The notes: generated by a model from the sequence alone, not told the origin. A stretch of DNA of 64,000 nucleotides from an uncultured Clostridia bacterium (GCA_947175325.1 CAMWME010000004.1:87644-151643); one strand, 5' to 3'. Counted from the stretch's first letter, positions 26,462-35,303 are shown. A program made the numbers and translations.

Positions 26462-27034
26462 CTAACCTTTGAATACAGCCGCAGCTATTTCCGCTTGATA
26501 ATCTTCCCTATCGAACTGCAAAAGCGCACCGTAAGAAACGTCTTTATCCGAGGTTTTGCCTTTTAGGATAAAGCCGCCTTCAAGCGCAGATTTGCCGTTT
26601 GATATTTTAAGCTTCTTTTCTTTTACGATATCAAGCTTGGAAACTTCGGCAAAATATTTATAATTCGTCGCAAACACTATTTCGTCGCCTTCGTCTGCAA
26701 ACTCGGTCAATAGCCTTTCCGCAAGCTGGAGCGAAGCCTTCTTATCAAGCGAGATAAGCGCTTCAAGCGCGTTTTTATAGACTACGTCTATAACGCGCCG
26801 CTTTTCGGCAAGCTCTGCCTTGGCGCCGTCAAGACGGGCGGTTGCCGCCTTACCGTCAAGAATTGCCTTGACTTTTTGCGCCACCTCCGCCTTTACGCCC
26901 GCAAGCTTTCTCTCCGCACGCAAATCCGCCTCTTGAACGGTTTGCTCCGCACGGCTTTCGGCTTGGGAAATTATATTTTCCGCTTCCTTCTCGGCATCCG
27001 AAATTATGCGTTCTACAATACTTTCTTTACTCAT
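26462..27034 (-). CDS. ntpE: V-type ATPase subunit E
   Basis: Peripheral-stalk subunit E (190 aa). The N-terminal 80 residues form a charged Ala/Glu/Arg coiled coil (IISDAEKEAENIISQAESRA), which pairs with subunit G/H. The C-terminal globular part ends in LQFDREDYQAEIAAAVFKG and contains the GGFILKGK block of the family. It forms the stator linking the head to subunit I. Confidence 0.93.
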   Translation of the reverse strand: MSKESIVERIISDAEKEAENIISQAESRAEQTVQEADLRAERKLAGVKAEVAQKVKAILDGKAATARLDGAKAELAEKRRVIDVVYKNALEALISLDKKASLQLAERLLTEFADEGDEIVFATNYKYFAEVSKLDIVKEKKLKISNGKSALEGGFILKGKTSDKDVSYGALLQFDREDYQAEIAAAVFKG

Positions 27035-27037
27035 AAT

Positions 27038-27496
27038 TTAAAAGCTCGGAATGAGCATAATCGATATGATAAGTCCAAGAATTGCATAGAACTCAATCAT
27101 TGCGGGGTAGATAATCAGCTTACCGCCGAGTGAATCTTGCTTGCCGACTGCGTAGATACAGTTAACTGCCGACTTGCCTTGGAAGATACCCGTGATAAGA
27201 CCCGAAATTGCCATAGGCATTACCGCGCCGAAAATCGCCCAGCCTTCTTCGGCTATCAAAGCAACGTCCAAAGAGCTTGAAGCGATTATGCCGATGATGA
27301 AGCCGTAGATACCTTGCGTTGCGGGAAGAAGCACGAGGACTAACACTTTACCGAACTTTTTGGGATTTTCACCCAAAACGCCGGCAGCCGCGCTACCCGT
27401 TTTATAAAGACCGAGTGCAGAGCCAATGCCGCACGCAAGCACGCACAGTGCAATTCCTATGATACCTATAACGTATCCTGTAACTCCTGATTCCAT
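27038..27496 (-). CDS. ntpK: V-type ATPase subunit K (Na+-type rotor ring)
   Basis: Proteolipid rotor subunit (152 aa, four helices in two hairpins). The first hairpin has LLPATQGIYGF and the second GIFQGKSA and PAMIEFYAILG. Residues L57, T60, Q61, Q106 and E135 align, with a constant offset of four, to the five Na+ ligands of Enterococcus hirae NtpK (L61, T64, Q65, Q110, E139). This predicts Na+ rather than H+ transport. The start at 27496 is fixed by GGAGG just upstream; an in-frame TTG four codons earlier overlaps that ribosome site. Confidence 0.94.
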   Translation of the reverse strand: MESGVTGYVIGIIGIALCVLACGIGSALGLYKTGSAAAGVLGENPKKFGKVLVLVLLPATQGIYGFIIGIIASSSLDVALIAEEGWAIFGAVMPMAISGLITGIFQGKSAVNCIYAVGKQDSLGGKLIIYPAMIEFYAILGLIISIMLIPSF

Positions 27497-27523
27497 AAAA
27501 ACCTCCAAAAGTTTTTTATTTTT

Positions 27524-29524
27524 TTAATTATTTATTACCTTAATATATTTACGGTTAGAGCCGAGGGGCGCGAAGAGCTCGCCCTCGCCCTCGAAGAACC
27601 TTCCGTAAAATTCAACGTATTGAAGTCTTGCGTCGTGTATGTACGCACCCAAAAGACCTATTGCAAGATTGAATGCGTGACCGACCAACAAAAGCACGAC
27701 GCCGAGAATTATAAGCGCGACGTTGCCGCTTAAAATAAATCCCGCAGTTCCGTCCGGCTGAATTACTGCATAGCCGGAAATAATCTGCGCTATTACTGCG
27801 CCCGAAAGCATAAGCCCGTAAAGCCTTGCATAGCTGAGGATATCGGAAACGTAGTTTATAATGCCGTAAGCCGCGCCGAAGCCTTTAGTAAACTTACCTA
27901 AAAGTTTTTCTTTTCTGCCCGCGGTAAGCATTGCAACAAGAAGCATACTTCCCGCCATTGCCCCGCCTATATATGCGATTATCGGCATATTCAGCTCGTC
28001 AATAAAGCCCGCAATTGCAAGCCCCATACCTATTGAAAATACCGCCCAGACAAGCCCGTCAAGAATGCCGTCCCAGAACTGTCCGCGGCGCATACACTGT
28101 ACCGCCTTGCAGATATAGCCAACCATCAGATGAACGACGCCGATTTCAAGGCTTATAAGCAGTACCGAAGGCACTTGTATGCCCATAAGCGACCAACGCG
28201 CGTCTTTTGCGTCGGGGATAACGGAGTTGCCCGTACCGAAAATGCTCGGCAAGCCGAACAGCGAATTGAACAATAGACCCCATAATATGGCGAAGATACC
28301 GCCTACTGCGAACACGCCGGCAAGCCTTTTCATACCGCTGTCGGAGCCGCGTAGTTTTAAATAAATTGCACCGCCGCCCAAAAGCATTAAAAGCCCGTAA
28401 CCGACGTCGCCCATTATGAAGCCGAGGAATAGGCTGTAGAAGAAAGCCATAACGGTGTTGGGGTCAAACTCGCGCGCATTCACGGGCGAGTACATATTGG
28501 TAATTGATTCGAAGTTTTTCACCACTGCGTTATTTTTGTACAAAGTGGGCGGCATCTCGTCCTCGGACGGTTCGCTGAACTCGTAGTAAACTGCGTTAGT
28601 CGCTCCGTCCAAAGCCGTTTTTACAAGCTCTTCCGCTTCCTTGGGAACGTAAGCCTCCAAAAGGAAGGTTTTTGCGGTTGCGCGCATCTTTTCGGACAGA
28701 CTTAACTTTTCAAGCTCGAAGCCCAAATAATCGCTGTAAATTTTAAGAGTTTTAACGTCCTTGCCCAAACCGTAAATTTCTTTTGAAATTCCGTCTAAGC
28801 GGGCAGAAGTTTCTTCTATTTCTTTTTTAAGCTCGGCGTAAACCTCTGCGCCCGATTTTTCTTGCGGGAAGGGGCAAGCCGTAAACGAGCACGCGCCGAG
28901 AACCTCGTCCGCGCCTTCTTCCGACTTGTGCGCCGAAAATACTATAAGCGCACTTTCCGCGCCCGCCGTAAGAACGGAAACGTGGCACAGCTCCTTTTCT
29001 TCAACCGCCTTTAAAAGGTTGTCAACCTCGGTTGCGGGAATGGTGCCGAGTTTTATCTTTACGTGTGCGGTCGATGAAAACTCTTTGAACTTTTCCTCAA
29101 CGCCCGAATAAATTTCAGCCGTTTCCAAGCTTTTTTGAAGCTTAGCCTTTTTTGCTGTAAGCTCCCTTCTTTCGTCGAAAAGACGGTTGATATTTTCTAC
29201 CAACCCGTCGCACTCCTCTTGCAAGGAATTTGCACCCATAAACTCACGGTAGGAAACGCTAAACCCGTCCTTTAAATCGTCGGACTTGACTTTATTATCC
29301 TTATTATAAGCGTCCACCTCGGGCACGAGAAGGTTTAAAGCGGCGTCCACGCGGTTCACGCGCGAAGTCAACCCCTCCAAGTCCTCGGATAAAACCGAAG
29401 TATTCTCCGCCTCGTAATGGGTTTTAATTTCGGTTGCGCCCGTCTTTTGCAGTGCGTTCAAAATCTTGTCCTTGTCGTAAGACATAGCAACCAGATTAAG
29501 TTTTTGCATTTCAGCAACTGCCAC
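27524..29524 (-). CDS. ntpI: V-type ATPase subunit I (a subunit)
   Basis: Membrane stator subunit (666 aa). The N-terminal half (1-320) is soluble and coiled-coil rich; the C-terminal half has about seven membrane helices beginning after NTVMAFFYSLFLGFIMGD and containing GYGLLMLL and DILSYARLYGLMLSGAVIA, the segment with the ion half-channel Arg (SYARLYGL). I take the GTG at 29524 because GGAGG lies seven bases before it; an ATG five codons inside is the alternative. It overlaps the upstream gene by 14 bases. Confidence 0.95.
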   Translation of the reverse strand: MAVAEMQKLNLVAMSYDKDKILNALQKTGATEIKTHYEAENTSVLSEDLEGLTSRVNRVDAALNLLVPEVDAYNKDNKVKSDDLKDGFSVSYREFMGANSLQEECDGLVENINRLFDERRELTAKKAKLQKSLETAEIYSGVEEKFKEFSSTAHVKIKLGTIPATEVDNLLKAVEEKELCHVSVLTAGAESALIVFSAHKSEEGADEVLGACSFTACPFPQEKSGAEVYAELKKEIEETSARLDGISKEIYGLGKDVKTLKIYSDYLGFELEKLSLSEKMRATAKTFLLEAYVPKEAEELVKTALDGATNAVYYEFSEPSEDEMPPTLYKNNAVVKNFESITNMYSPVNAREFDPNTVMAFFYSLFLGFIMGDVGYGLLMLLGGGAIYLKLRGSDSGMKRLAGVFAVGGIFAILWGLLFNSLFGLPSIFGTGNSVIPDAKDARWSLMGIQVPSVLLISLEIGVVHLMVGYICKAVQCMRRGQFWDGILDGLVWAVFSIGMGLAIAGFIDELNMPIIAYIGGAMAGSMLLVAMLTAGRKEKLLGKFTKGFGAAYGIINYVSDILSYARLYGLMLSGAVIAQIISGYAVIQPDGTAGFILSGNVALIILGVVLLLVGHAFNLAIGLLGAYIHDARLQYVEFYGRFFEGEGELFAPLGSNRKYIKVINN

Positions 29525-29828
29525 GGGTTATCCTCCGCACGATGTCGTTCACCGCGCCGTCAGTCTTCTTTATTAATGAATCGGCGTAAGCCTTAGCTTC
29601 CTCACGCTTATCGGAAAGAGCCTTTTCGTAGTTTGCCTCTGCGTCGCGCTCAGCCTTTTTAATCTGATTTTCCCTATAAAGCTTGCAGTCGGTTTCGCAC
29701 TTTCTTGCTATTTCGTCCGCGCGCACTTCTGCGGCAGCGGTAATTTCGGCCGCCTTTTGCAAAGCTGCCGCTTTTATTTCCGCCGCTTGTGCCTCGGCTT
29801 CGGTGATAGACTTTATAACTTCATTCAT
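29511..29828 (-). CDS. ntpF: V-type ATPase subunit G/H
   Basis: Peripheral-stalk coiled-coil protein (105 aa; NtpF in Enterococcus, AhaH in archaea). Nearly all residues form an Ala/Glu/Lys-rich helix (EAEAQAAEIKAAALQKAAEI), ending VNDIVRRITRGSC. It pairs with subunit E. It is the first gene of the operon order ntpF-I-K-E-C-G-A-B-D, the same as in Enterococcus hirae without the H and J genes. Confidence 0.9.
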   Translation of the reverse strand: MNEVIKSITEAEAQAAEIKAAALQKAAEITAAAEVRADEIARKCETDCKLYRENQIKKAERDAEANYEKALSDKREEAKAYADSLIKKTDGAVNDIVRRITRGSC

Positions 29829-29861
29829 AGTTTCAAATTTCCAAATATTTCTAACTATATA

Positions 29862-29890
29862 ATTTTAACACGCCGAAAGCCATTTTGCAA
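29862..29890 (-). promoter_or_regulatory. Promoter of the V-ATPase operon
   Basis: On the minus strand TTGCAA (29885-29890), 17-bp spacer, TAAAAT (29862-29867), about 34 bp before the ntpF start codon. Confidence 0.65.
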
Positions 29891-29953
29891 GTAGTTAACA
29901 TAATTTGATAAAAAATTTACAAAATATCCCAAATAGCTACACGGTTTGCAACT

Positions 29954-30037
29954 GCATAATCGCATAAAATAAATAATTATGCAAAAAAATGAATAAAAAT
30001 AATTTATATGAAAAATTGCTTGATTTATTTTTATTCA
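29954..30037. promoter_or_regulatory. ARG-box-like operators at the amino acid transporter promoter
   Basis: The 11-mer TGAATAAAAAT occurs twice in opposite orientation (29990-30000 on plus, 30027-30037 on minus). It matches the core of the Bacillus AhrC/ArgR operator (CATGAATAAAAAT). The second copy overlaps the -35 and spacer of the transporter promoter, a repressing position. A further inverted repeat GCATAAT...ATTATGC spans 29954-29982. AT-richness makes chance matches possible. Confidence 0.45.
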
Positions 30038-30048
30038 AGGTGTATAGT
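30020..30048 (+). promoter_or_regulatory. Promoter of the amino acid ABC transporter operon
   Basis: TTGATT (30020-30025), 17-bp spacer, TATAGT (30043-30048); leader about 29 nt with AGAGGT ahead of the ATG. Confidence 0.7.
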
Positions 30049-30083
30049 GTAACGCGTAATAAATTTTTAGAGGTAAAAACATT

Positions 30084-30920
30084 ATGAAAAAGTTTCTTAT
30101 TGGCATGACAACCGCAGCGGTTGTCGCAGCAACGGCCCTTTCTTTTACCGGCTGTTCGAATGACACCCTTACGGTATATACCGAGGCTGGCTTTGCACCC
30201 TTCGAATACGTTTCGAACGGAGAAATCGTCGGCGTAGACGTTGATATTATGAATAAGGTCGGCGAAAAGCTCGGCAAAAAAGTCGTTTTTGAAAACGTTA
30301 GCTTTGATACCATAGTTGACGCAGTTGCTGCCGGAAAGCTTACGAACGTTGGTGCAGCCGGAATTTCCGTTACCGACGACCGCAAAGCAAAGGTTGATTT
30401 TTCCACAGAATATTACACTGCTAATCTCTACGTTATCTATCCCGCAAGCGATGCAGCGACCTACGAAAGCACAACGACTGACGGTGTTACGGGTGTTTAT
30501 TGGGAGTCTATGACGGGTAAAACGATAGGTATTCAAGGCGGCACGACCGCAGATATATTCCTTGCCGACGAGTTGGTTGAGGGCGGTTCGTTGTACGACA
30601 CCGAAACCAGTAAAGCTACTGCAGCTAAAACTACTTTCCAAAGCCTTAACGTTGCAGTTTCGGATATAGGCAAAAACACTAGCGTCGTTATTATTGACGA
30701 GCTTCCCGCGCAGCAGCTCGTTAAGGGCAAAGACAACTTAAAGTGTGCTCCCCTTTATTATAAAGGTGGTGAAGGCGAGGATGACGAAATTGCTTGCGAT
30801 ACGTACGCTATTGCAGTAACCAAAGGTCAAACCGCGCTTCTTAATGCTATCAACGAAGTATTGGAAGAGCTTGGCAAGGACGGCATTCAACAGCTTGTAA
30901 ATACGCACCTCGGACTCTAA
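30084..30920 (+). CDS. Amino acid ABC transporter substrate-binding lipoprotein
   Basis: A 278-aa family-3 extracellular solute-binding protein. The lipobox ALSFTGC places the lipidated Cys at residue 24. The mature protein opens LTVYTEAGFAPFEYVSNGEIVGVD, the classic start of polar amino acid binders (GF.PFEY, G.DVDI), and has ISVTDDRKAKVDFST in the hinge region. It delivers a polar amino acid to the permease encoded downstream; ARG-box-like sites at the promoter hint at arginine or another basic residue. A stretch (about 115-150) carries an insertion relative to short homologues. Confidence 0.92.
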   Translation: MKKFLIGMTTAAVVAATALSFTGCSNDTLTVYTEAGFAPFEYVSNGEIVGVDVDIMNKVGEKLGKKVVFENVSFDTIVDAVAAGKLTNVGAAGISVTDDRKAKVDFSTEYYTANLYVIYPASDAATYESTTTDGVTGVYWESMTGKTIGIQGGTTADIFLADELVEGGSLYDTETSKATAAKTTFQSLNVAVSDIGKNTSVVIIDELPAQQLVKGKDNLKCAPLYYKGGEGEDDEIACDTYAIAVTKGQTALLNAINEVLEELGKDGIQQLVNTHLGL

Positions 30921-30942
30921 TTTACTGAAACTTAAATTAAAC

Positions 30943-30975
30943 TTATGACCGGAGAAAACTATCTCCGGTTGTATT
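30943..30975 (+). terminator. Attenuator-like hairpin after the binding-protein gene
   Basis: Short hairpin ACCGGAGAAAACTATCTCCGGT followed by TGTATTTG between the binding-protein and permease genes. Such intercistronic hairpins often raise the level of the binding-protein mRNA relative to the distal genes. Confidence 0.55.
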
Positions 30976-30993
30976 TGTTTAAAGGTATATAAT

Positions 30994-31689
30994 ATGTTTG
31001 AAGATTTAAAGAAAATTTTTTCCAGCTCAGAATATCTGGGATATTATCTGCAAGGATTTGGTAACACCCTTATAGTTACTTTTTCAGCCGCACTTATCGG
31101 GTTAATATTGGGTTTTATAGTCGCGCTTGTAAAAATTGCGGCAGAACACAATAAGTGGATGAAAATTCCCGCATTCATATGCAACGTTTACACCACCGTT
31201 TTCCGCGGCACGCCCGTAGCGCTGCAACTCTTTTTCTGGTGTTTTGCCGTGTTTACCATTCCGGGGTTTAAACCTTACGCGGCAATTTTGACTTTCGGAA
31301 TAAACAGCGGTGCGTATATTTCGGAAAATATCCGTGCGGGCATTTCTTCCGTAGACAAAGGGCAGCTCGAAGCGGGCAGAGCCATCGGGCTTTCTTGGAC
31401 GACTACAATGGTGCGAATAATTATGCCTCAAGCAGTCAAGAACATTATCCCCGCAATAGGAAACGAAATAATAGCGCTATTAAAAGAAACCGCTATTATT
31501 TCCATTGTCGGCTCAACTGTAGGCACGCTTACGTTCGACCTTAACGAAGCCGCGCATACTATTTCGTTTAAAACGTCTTACATTGCCGCATTCATGATTG
31601 CTGCCATACTGTATCTAGTGGTCGTCTATATCTTCATTATAGCACTTAAACTTATTGAAAGGAGGTTGAGAAAGAGTGAAAAGCGCTAA
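30994..31689 (+). CDS. Amino acid ABC transporter permease
   Basis: A 231-aa membrane protein of the HisM/GlnP family with five to six membrane helices. The start [19 protein letters not shown] and the EAA loop [22 protein letters not shown] (the coupling helix that contacts the ATPase) are diagnostic, as is [14 protein letters not shown]. It works with the neighbouring binding protein and ATPase. Its 3' end overlaps the ATPase gene by 14 bases. Confidence 0.94.
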   Translation: MFEDLKKIFSSSEYLGYYLQGFGNTLIVTFSAALIGLILGFIVALVKIAAEHNKWMKIPAFICNVYTTVFRGTPVALQLFFWCFAVFTIPGFKPYAAILTFGINSGAYISENIRAGISSVDKGQLEAGRAIGLSWTTTMVRIIMPQAVKNIIPAIGNEIIALLKETAIISIVGSTVGTLTFDLNEAAHTISFKTSYIAAFMIAAILYLVVVYIFIIALKLIERRLRKSEKR

Positions 31690-32599
31690 TGAGAAAAATG
31701 TTAAAGAATACAAAGCAAAATACTTAAACAAGCGCACGGCGCCTATCGAGCCCTTTGACCCCGAAGCACTTTTAGAGGTTCAGCACCTTTCTAAAACCTA
31801 CGGACATTTAACGGTTTTAAACGATATTAACGAGAAGATTTACAAGGGTGAAAAGATTGCCATAATAGGCCCCTCGGGCAGCGGCAAAAGTACGTTTTTA
31901 CGCTGTTTAAACGTTTTGGAGGACCCGACGGACGGATACGTCTTCTTCGAAGGGTTCAACCTTTGCGATTTGAAGGTTGACATAAACGTGCAACGGCGCA
32001 GAATGGGAATGGTTTTCCAAAGCTTTAATTTGTTCAACAATATGACCATATTGAAGAACATCACCTTTGCCCCCGTTCACGTGCAGATGCAAGAGCTTGC
32101 AAAGCTTAAACGGCTTAACCTCAAAATTAAAATAGGCAACCTTTTCAAAAAGAAGGACTGCCAAGTTCCGCCTATACCCGTTGAAACGAACAAAAAGAAG
32201 ATTAAAGCCGACGCAGAAGAAAACGCGTATAGGCTTTTAAAGCGCATAGGGCTTGAAGAAAAAGCTAACGTTTACCCTTCCACCCTATCCGGCGGACAGA
32301 GGCAGAGAATTGCTATCGTGCGCGCCCTTGCAATGAACCCCAAGGTTATGCTCTTTGACGAGCCCACCTCCGCCCTTGACCCCGAAATGGTCGGCGAGGT
32401 TTTGAACCTTATAAAGGAACTTGCGGACGAGGGAATGACTATGGTTATAGTTACCCACGAGATGGGCTTTGCTAGGGAGATTGCAACGCGCGTTCTGTTT
32501 ATGGACGGCGGCAACATTATGGAGCAAGGCTCGCCCGAAAAGATTTTCGGAAACCCCGAAAACGACAGACTTAAAGACTTCTTATCAAAAGTGTTATAA
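31676..32599 (+). CDS. Amino acid ABC transporter ATP-binding protein with internal insertion
   Basis: A 307-aa ATPase of the GlnQ/ArtP family. Walker [11 protein letters not shown]-loop MVFQSFNLF, signature LSGGQRQRI, Walker [15 protein letters not shown] and H-loop VTHEMGF are intact. Two features are odd: an N-terminal extension of about 30 residues, and an insertion of about 40 residues between the Q-loop region and the signature, rich in Lys ([16 protein letters not shown]). Typical members have about 245 aa. Start is GTG at 31676, preceded by AGGAGG ten bases upstream. Confidence 0.93.
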   Translation: MKSANEKNVKEYKAKYLNKRTAPIEPFDPEALLEVQHLSKTYGHLTVLNDINEKIYKGEKIAIIGPSGSGKSTFLRCLNVLEDPTDGYVFFEGFNLCDLKVDINVQRRRMGMVFQSFNLFNNMTILKNITFAPVHVQMQELAKLKRLNLKIKIGNLFKKKDCQVPPIPVETNKKKIKADAEENAYRLLKRIGLEEKANVYPSTLSGGQRQRIAIVRALAMNPKVMLFDEPTSALDPEMVGEVLNLIKELADEGMTMVIVTHEMGFAREIATRVLFMDGGNIMEQGSPEKIFGNPENDRLKDFLSKVL

Positions 32600-32600
32600 A

Positions 32601-32634
32601 AAAAGCGGCGCAACCGAATGGTTGCGCCGCTTTT
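32601..32634. terminator. Bidirectional terminator between transporter and MATE genes
   Basis: Strong stem AAAGCGGCGCAACC / GGTTGCGCCGCTTT with a GAAT loop, between convergent genes, with A/T tracts on both sides. Confidence 0.85.
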
Positions 32635-32642
32635 AATTTATT

Positions 32643-33980
32643 TTATTTCATATAGCCGTAACGCTTGCGGTAACAGATTACGAAGATTACCGTTATTATT
32701 AAGGACACCACGTCGGCAAACACACCCGCCGACCAAACGCCGTCTATGCCCATTATAAGCGGCAAGGTCATTACGAAGGTAACTTGGAACACTATCGACC
32801 TTAAAAACGATATCAGTGCCGACACAAGCCCGTTATTAAGCGAGGTAAAAAGCGACGAGCCGTAAATGTTAAAGCCGCACATAATGAAGATAACGGCGTA
32901 TATTCTAAACCCGTGAACCGCTATGCCCGTAATATTCTCGTTTTGATTGAACATTGACATCAACGGTCCGGCAAGCCCTTCCGTCAAGCCCATCATAACG
33001 AGCGACAATATAGAAATAATGATAAGGCTCTTTTTGAACAAGTTCTTCATTTCGTCCTTGTTCTGCGCGCCGTAGTGATAACCCATCAGCGGGGCACACC
33101 CTACCGAGAAGCCCATAAATATGGCGAAGAAGACCATTGCGATATAGCCCATAAAAGTATAAGCCGTAACGCCGTCCTCGCCCACGAGCGACCTTATTTG
33201 GAAGTTATACAATATAATAACGACCGCAGAGGATATGTTAGAGAAGAATTCCGAAGAACCGTTGGTGCAAGATTTCAAGAAAGCTTTGCCGTAAAACTTG
33301 GTTTTTGTAAACCGCAAAAGCGATTTGTTTTTTATGCCGAAATAAATCAAGGGGAAAACGCCGCCGAAGACCTCGCTTGCCGCCGTTGCAATAGCCGCAC
33401 CGAGAAGTCCCAAGTCAAAGCCCACTATAAACACTGCGTCCAAGACCATATTCAAAACGCCCGCCGCCGCAGTGGCTATAAGCCCCAAACGGGGTTTTTC
33501 CGCCGTCACGAAAAAGCTTTGGAATATGTTCTGCAATATAAAGAAAGGCTGCGCGCCGAGAAGTATTCTGCCGTATAAAATACAATTTTCGTAAATTTCG
33601 CCTTCCGAGCTTCCGCAAAGAAGCGCGGCAACGGGCGCGACCACGAACTGACCCGCAACGGCAATTAAAATACCTATTCCGCCCGTAACGATAACGAGCA
33701 TAGTGAAGTACTTGTTCGCCCTTTCATTGTCCCCTTCGCCAAGCGTTTTTGAAACGAGCGCACTGCCGCCCGCGCCGAGCATAAAGCCGATAGAGCCCAA
33801 GACCATGAAAAGCGGGAATATGTATTGAATTGCGTTGACCGCCGCTTCGCCCGCAAAGATGGACACGAAAAGTCCGTCCACCACGCTGTAAATCGAAGTG
33901 AACACCATCATCACAACCGACGGCAATACGAAAAGTATTAACTTTTTATAAGTGAAATGGTCTGAAAGCTGAATTCTCAT
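32643..33980 (-). CDS. MATE family efflux transporter
   Basis: A 445-aa protein with 12 predicted membrane helices in the two homologous six-helix bundles of MATE transporters. Visible family features are SVVMMVFTSIYSVVDGLFVS in helix 1, ALVSKTLGEGDNERA in the first loop and GCAPLMGYHYGAQNKDEM in the second bundle. It probably exports cationic compounds using a Na+ or H+ gradient; with a Na+-type V-ATPase nearby, Na+ coupling is a natural guess. It is monocistronic. Confidence 0.9.
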   Translation of the reverse strand: MRIQLSDHFTYKKLILFVLPSVVMMVFTSIYSVVDGLFVSIFAGEAAVNAIQYIFPLFMVLGSIGFMLGAGGSALVSKTLGEGDNERANKYFTMLVIVTGGIGILIAVAGQFVVAPVAALLCGSSEGEIYENCILYGRILLGAQPFFILQNIFQSFFVTAEKPRLGLIATAAAGVLNMVLDAVFIVGFDLGLLGAAIATAASEVFGGVFPLIYFGIKNKSLLRFTKTKFYGKAFLKSCTNGSSEFFSNISSAVVIILYNFQIRSLVGEDGVTAYTFMGYIAMVFFAIFMGFSVGCAPLMGYHYGAQNKDEMKNLFKKSLIIISILSLVMMGLTEGLAGPLMSMFNQNENITGIAVHGFRIYAVIFIMCGFNIYGSSLFTSLNNGLVSALISFLRSIVFQVTFVMTLPLIMGIDGVWSAGVFADVVSLIITVIFVICYRKRYGYMK

Positions 33981-34096
33981 TTTATAAAAAAAGACTTGCC
34001 TCTATCGGGCAGGTGCTTTAAAACGCATTGATTAAATTTATTATATGGTGTATATATTTATAAGTCAACCAAAACACGTAAGGTTTTGAATTTTGC

Positions 34097-34125
34097 TTGA
34101 TAAACCCTTTACTTCATTATATAAT
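34097..34125 (+). promoter_or_regulatory. Promoter giving a leaderless mRNA for the DUF3737 gene
   Basis: TTGATA (34097-34102), 17-bp spacer, perfect TATAAT (34120-34125). Only six bases separate the -10 from the ATG at 34132, so transcription should begin at or within the start codon. Confidence 0.75.
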
Positions 34126-34131
34126 ATAGGT

Positions 34132-34986
34132 ATGAAACGTAACGAAAGAAAACTCATTGAAGGGCTTTGCTACGACGAGGAACGCGCCCTTTACAATATT
34201 TACGATACTACGGTTTTAGACTGCACCTTTGCGGGACCCGCAGACGGCGAATCTGCGCTTAAAGAGTGCAGACGAATTACGGTTGAAGGCTGCTCCTTTT
34301 CCCTACGCTATCCCCTTTGGCACGCGGAGAATTTTACGGTTACTAACTGCACTATGGACGAAATGACCCGCGCCGCGCTGTGGTACTGCAAGGGCGGCGT
34401 TATAGAGGGAAGCACGCTCGGCGGGATTAAAGCCTTGCGCGAGTGCGAGGAAATTATCGTCAACGACTGTAAAATAGTATCGCCCGAGTTCGGTTGGCGT
34501 TGCCGCAATATCCTCATTGACGGGTGCGAGATTGAAAGCGAATACTTTATGTTCGAAAGTAAAAATTTGACTTTTAAAAACGTCAAGTTTATCGGAAAGT
34601 ATTCCTTCCAATACGTGAAAAACGCCGTTATCGAGGACTGCGACTTTTCCACTAAGGACGCCTTCTGGCACTCAAAAAACATAACGGTAAAAAACAGCGT
34701 TCTTCGCGGCGAGTACCTCGGTTGGTATTCCGAGGGGCTTACGCTTATAAACTGCCTTATCACGGGCACCCAGCCCCTCTGCTATTGCAAGAAGCTTACC
34801 CTTATAAACTGCCGCACCGAGGGCTGTGACTTGGCTTTCGAATACTCTGACGTAAACGCGGATATTGCGGGCGAAGTGCTTTCCGTAAAAAACCCGAAAA
34901 GTGGGCGCATAGTTGCGGACGGATACGGCGAAGTTATTTTCGACTCTACCCTATACCCTTGCAAAGGTAAGGTTTTAAAGCGTTAA
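34132..34986 (+). CDS. DUF3737 family protein (beta-helix)
   Basis: A 284-aa cytosolic protein of the DUF3737 family, built from short repeats such as EGCSFSL, TNCTMDE, NDCKIVS, DGCEIES and EDCDFST that would stack as a right-handed parallel beta-helix. The opening GLCYDEERALYNIYDT is characteristic. Biochemical function is not known. I chose the ATG at 34132 because the promoter lies immediately upstream; a TTG 13 codons earlier would lie within the promoter. Confidence 0.85.
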   Translation: MKRNERKLIEGLCYDEERALYNIYDTTVLDCTFAGPADGESALKECRRITVEGCSFSLRYPLWHAENFTVTNCTMDEMTRAALWYCKGGVIEGSTLGGIKALRECEEIIVNDCKIVSPEFGWRCRNILIDGCEIESEYFMFESKNLTFKNVKFIGKYSFQYVKNAVIEDCDFSTKDAFWHSKNITVKNSVLRGEYLGWYSEGLTLINCLITGTQPLCYCKKLTLINCRTEGCDLAFEYSDVNADIAGEVLSVKNPKSGRIVADGYGEVIFDSTLYPCKGKVLKR

Positions 34987-35028
34987 CAAACGTTTCTCAG
35001 CGTGAAACTTTTTGCATAAAAACGCGAT

Positions 35029-35234
35029 TGTGGATAAAATTATACAAAGTTTCACAAAATTATGTCGAAAATGAGCGATTTTAGTTCTTTTTTGCGTGAA
35101 TGTTAATAACTTGTGGATAACTTTATTGCATATATTCATTTTGAAACTTTTTAAACAAAAAATTGTGGACAACTTTCGGTGGATAACCCACCCGATTTAA
35201 TACACAAACAAGCGTTTTTGATAAGTTATCCACA
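35029..35234. other. Cluster of five DnaA-box-like 9-mers (candidate origin or DnaA reservoir)
   Basis: The 317-bp region between the convergent DUF3737 and dnaJ genes contains three perfect TTATCCACA boxes (35029-35037 minus, 35112-35120 minus, 35226-35234 plus) and two with one mismatch (TTGTCCACA at 35164-35172 minus; TTATCCACC at 35178-35186 minus). The region is AT-rich. No dnaA or dnaN gene lies in the window. Convergent flanking genes argue against a promoter function; the site could be oriC, or a datA/DARS-like DnaA-binding locus. Confidence 0.65.
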
Positions 35235-35249
35235 GTTTAATCGTATATT

Positions 35250-35284
35250 ATATGCGGCGGCAAGTGAAAACTTGCCGCCGCATT
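35250..35284. terminator. GC-rich hairpin in the convergent region
   Basis: A perfect stem GCGGCGGCAAG / CTTGCCGCCGC with loop TGAAAA, about 20 bp beyond the dnaJ stop. The plus side has a weak T-rich tail (ATTTTTATT); the minus side lacks a good one. Confidence 0.6.
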
Positions 35285-35303
35285 CAAATTTTTATTCAAT
35301 TAT

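Noticed and set aside
33075..33578. Plus-strand 167-aa open frame inside the MATE gene
   Set aside because: The minus strand encodes a clear MATE transporter; the opposite frame has no recognisable domain.
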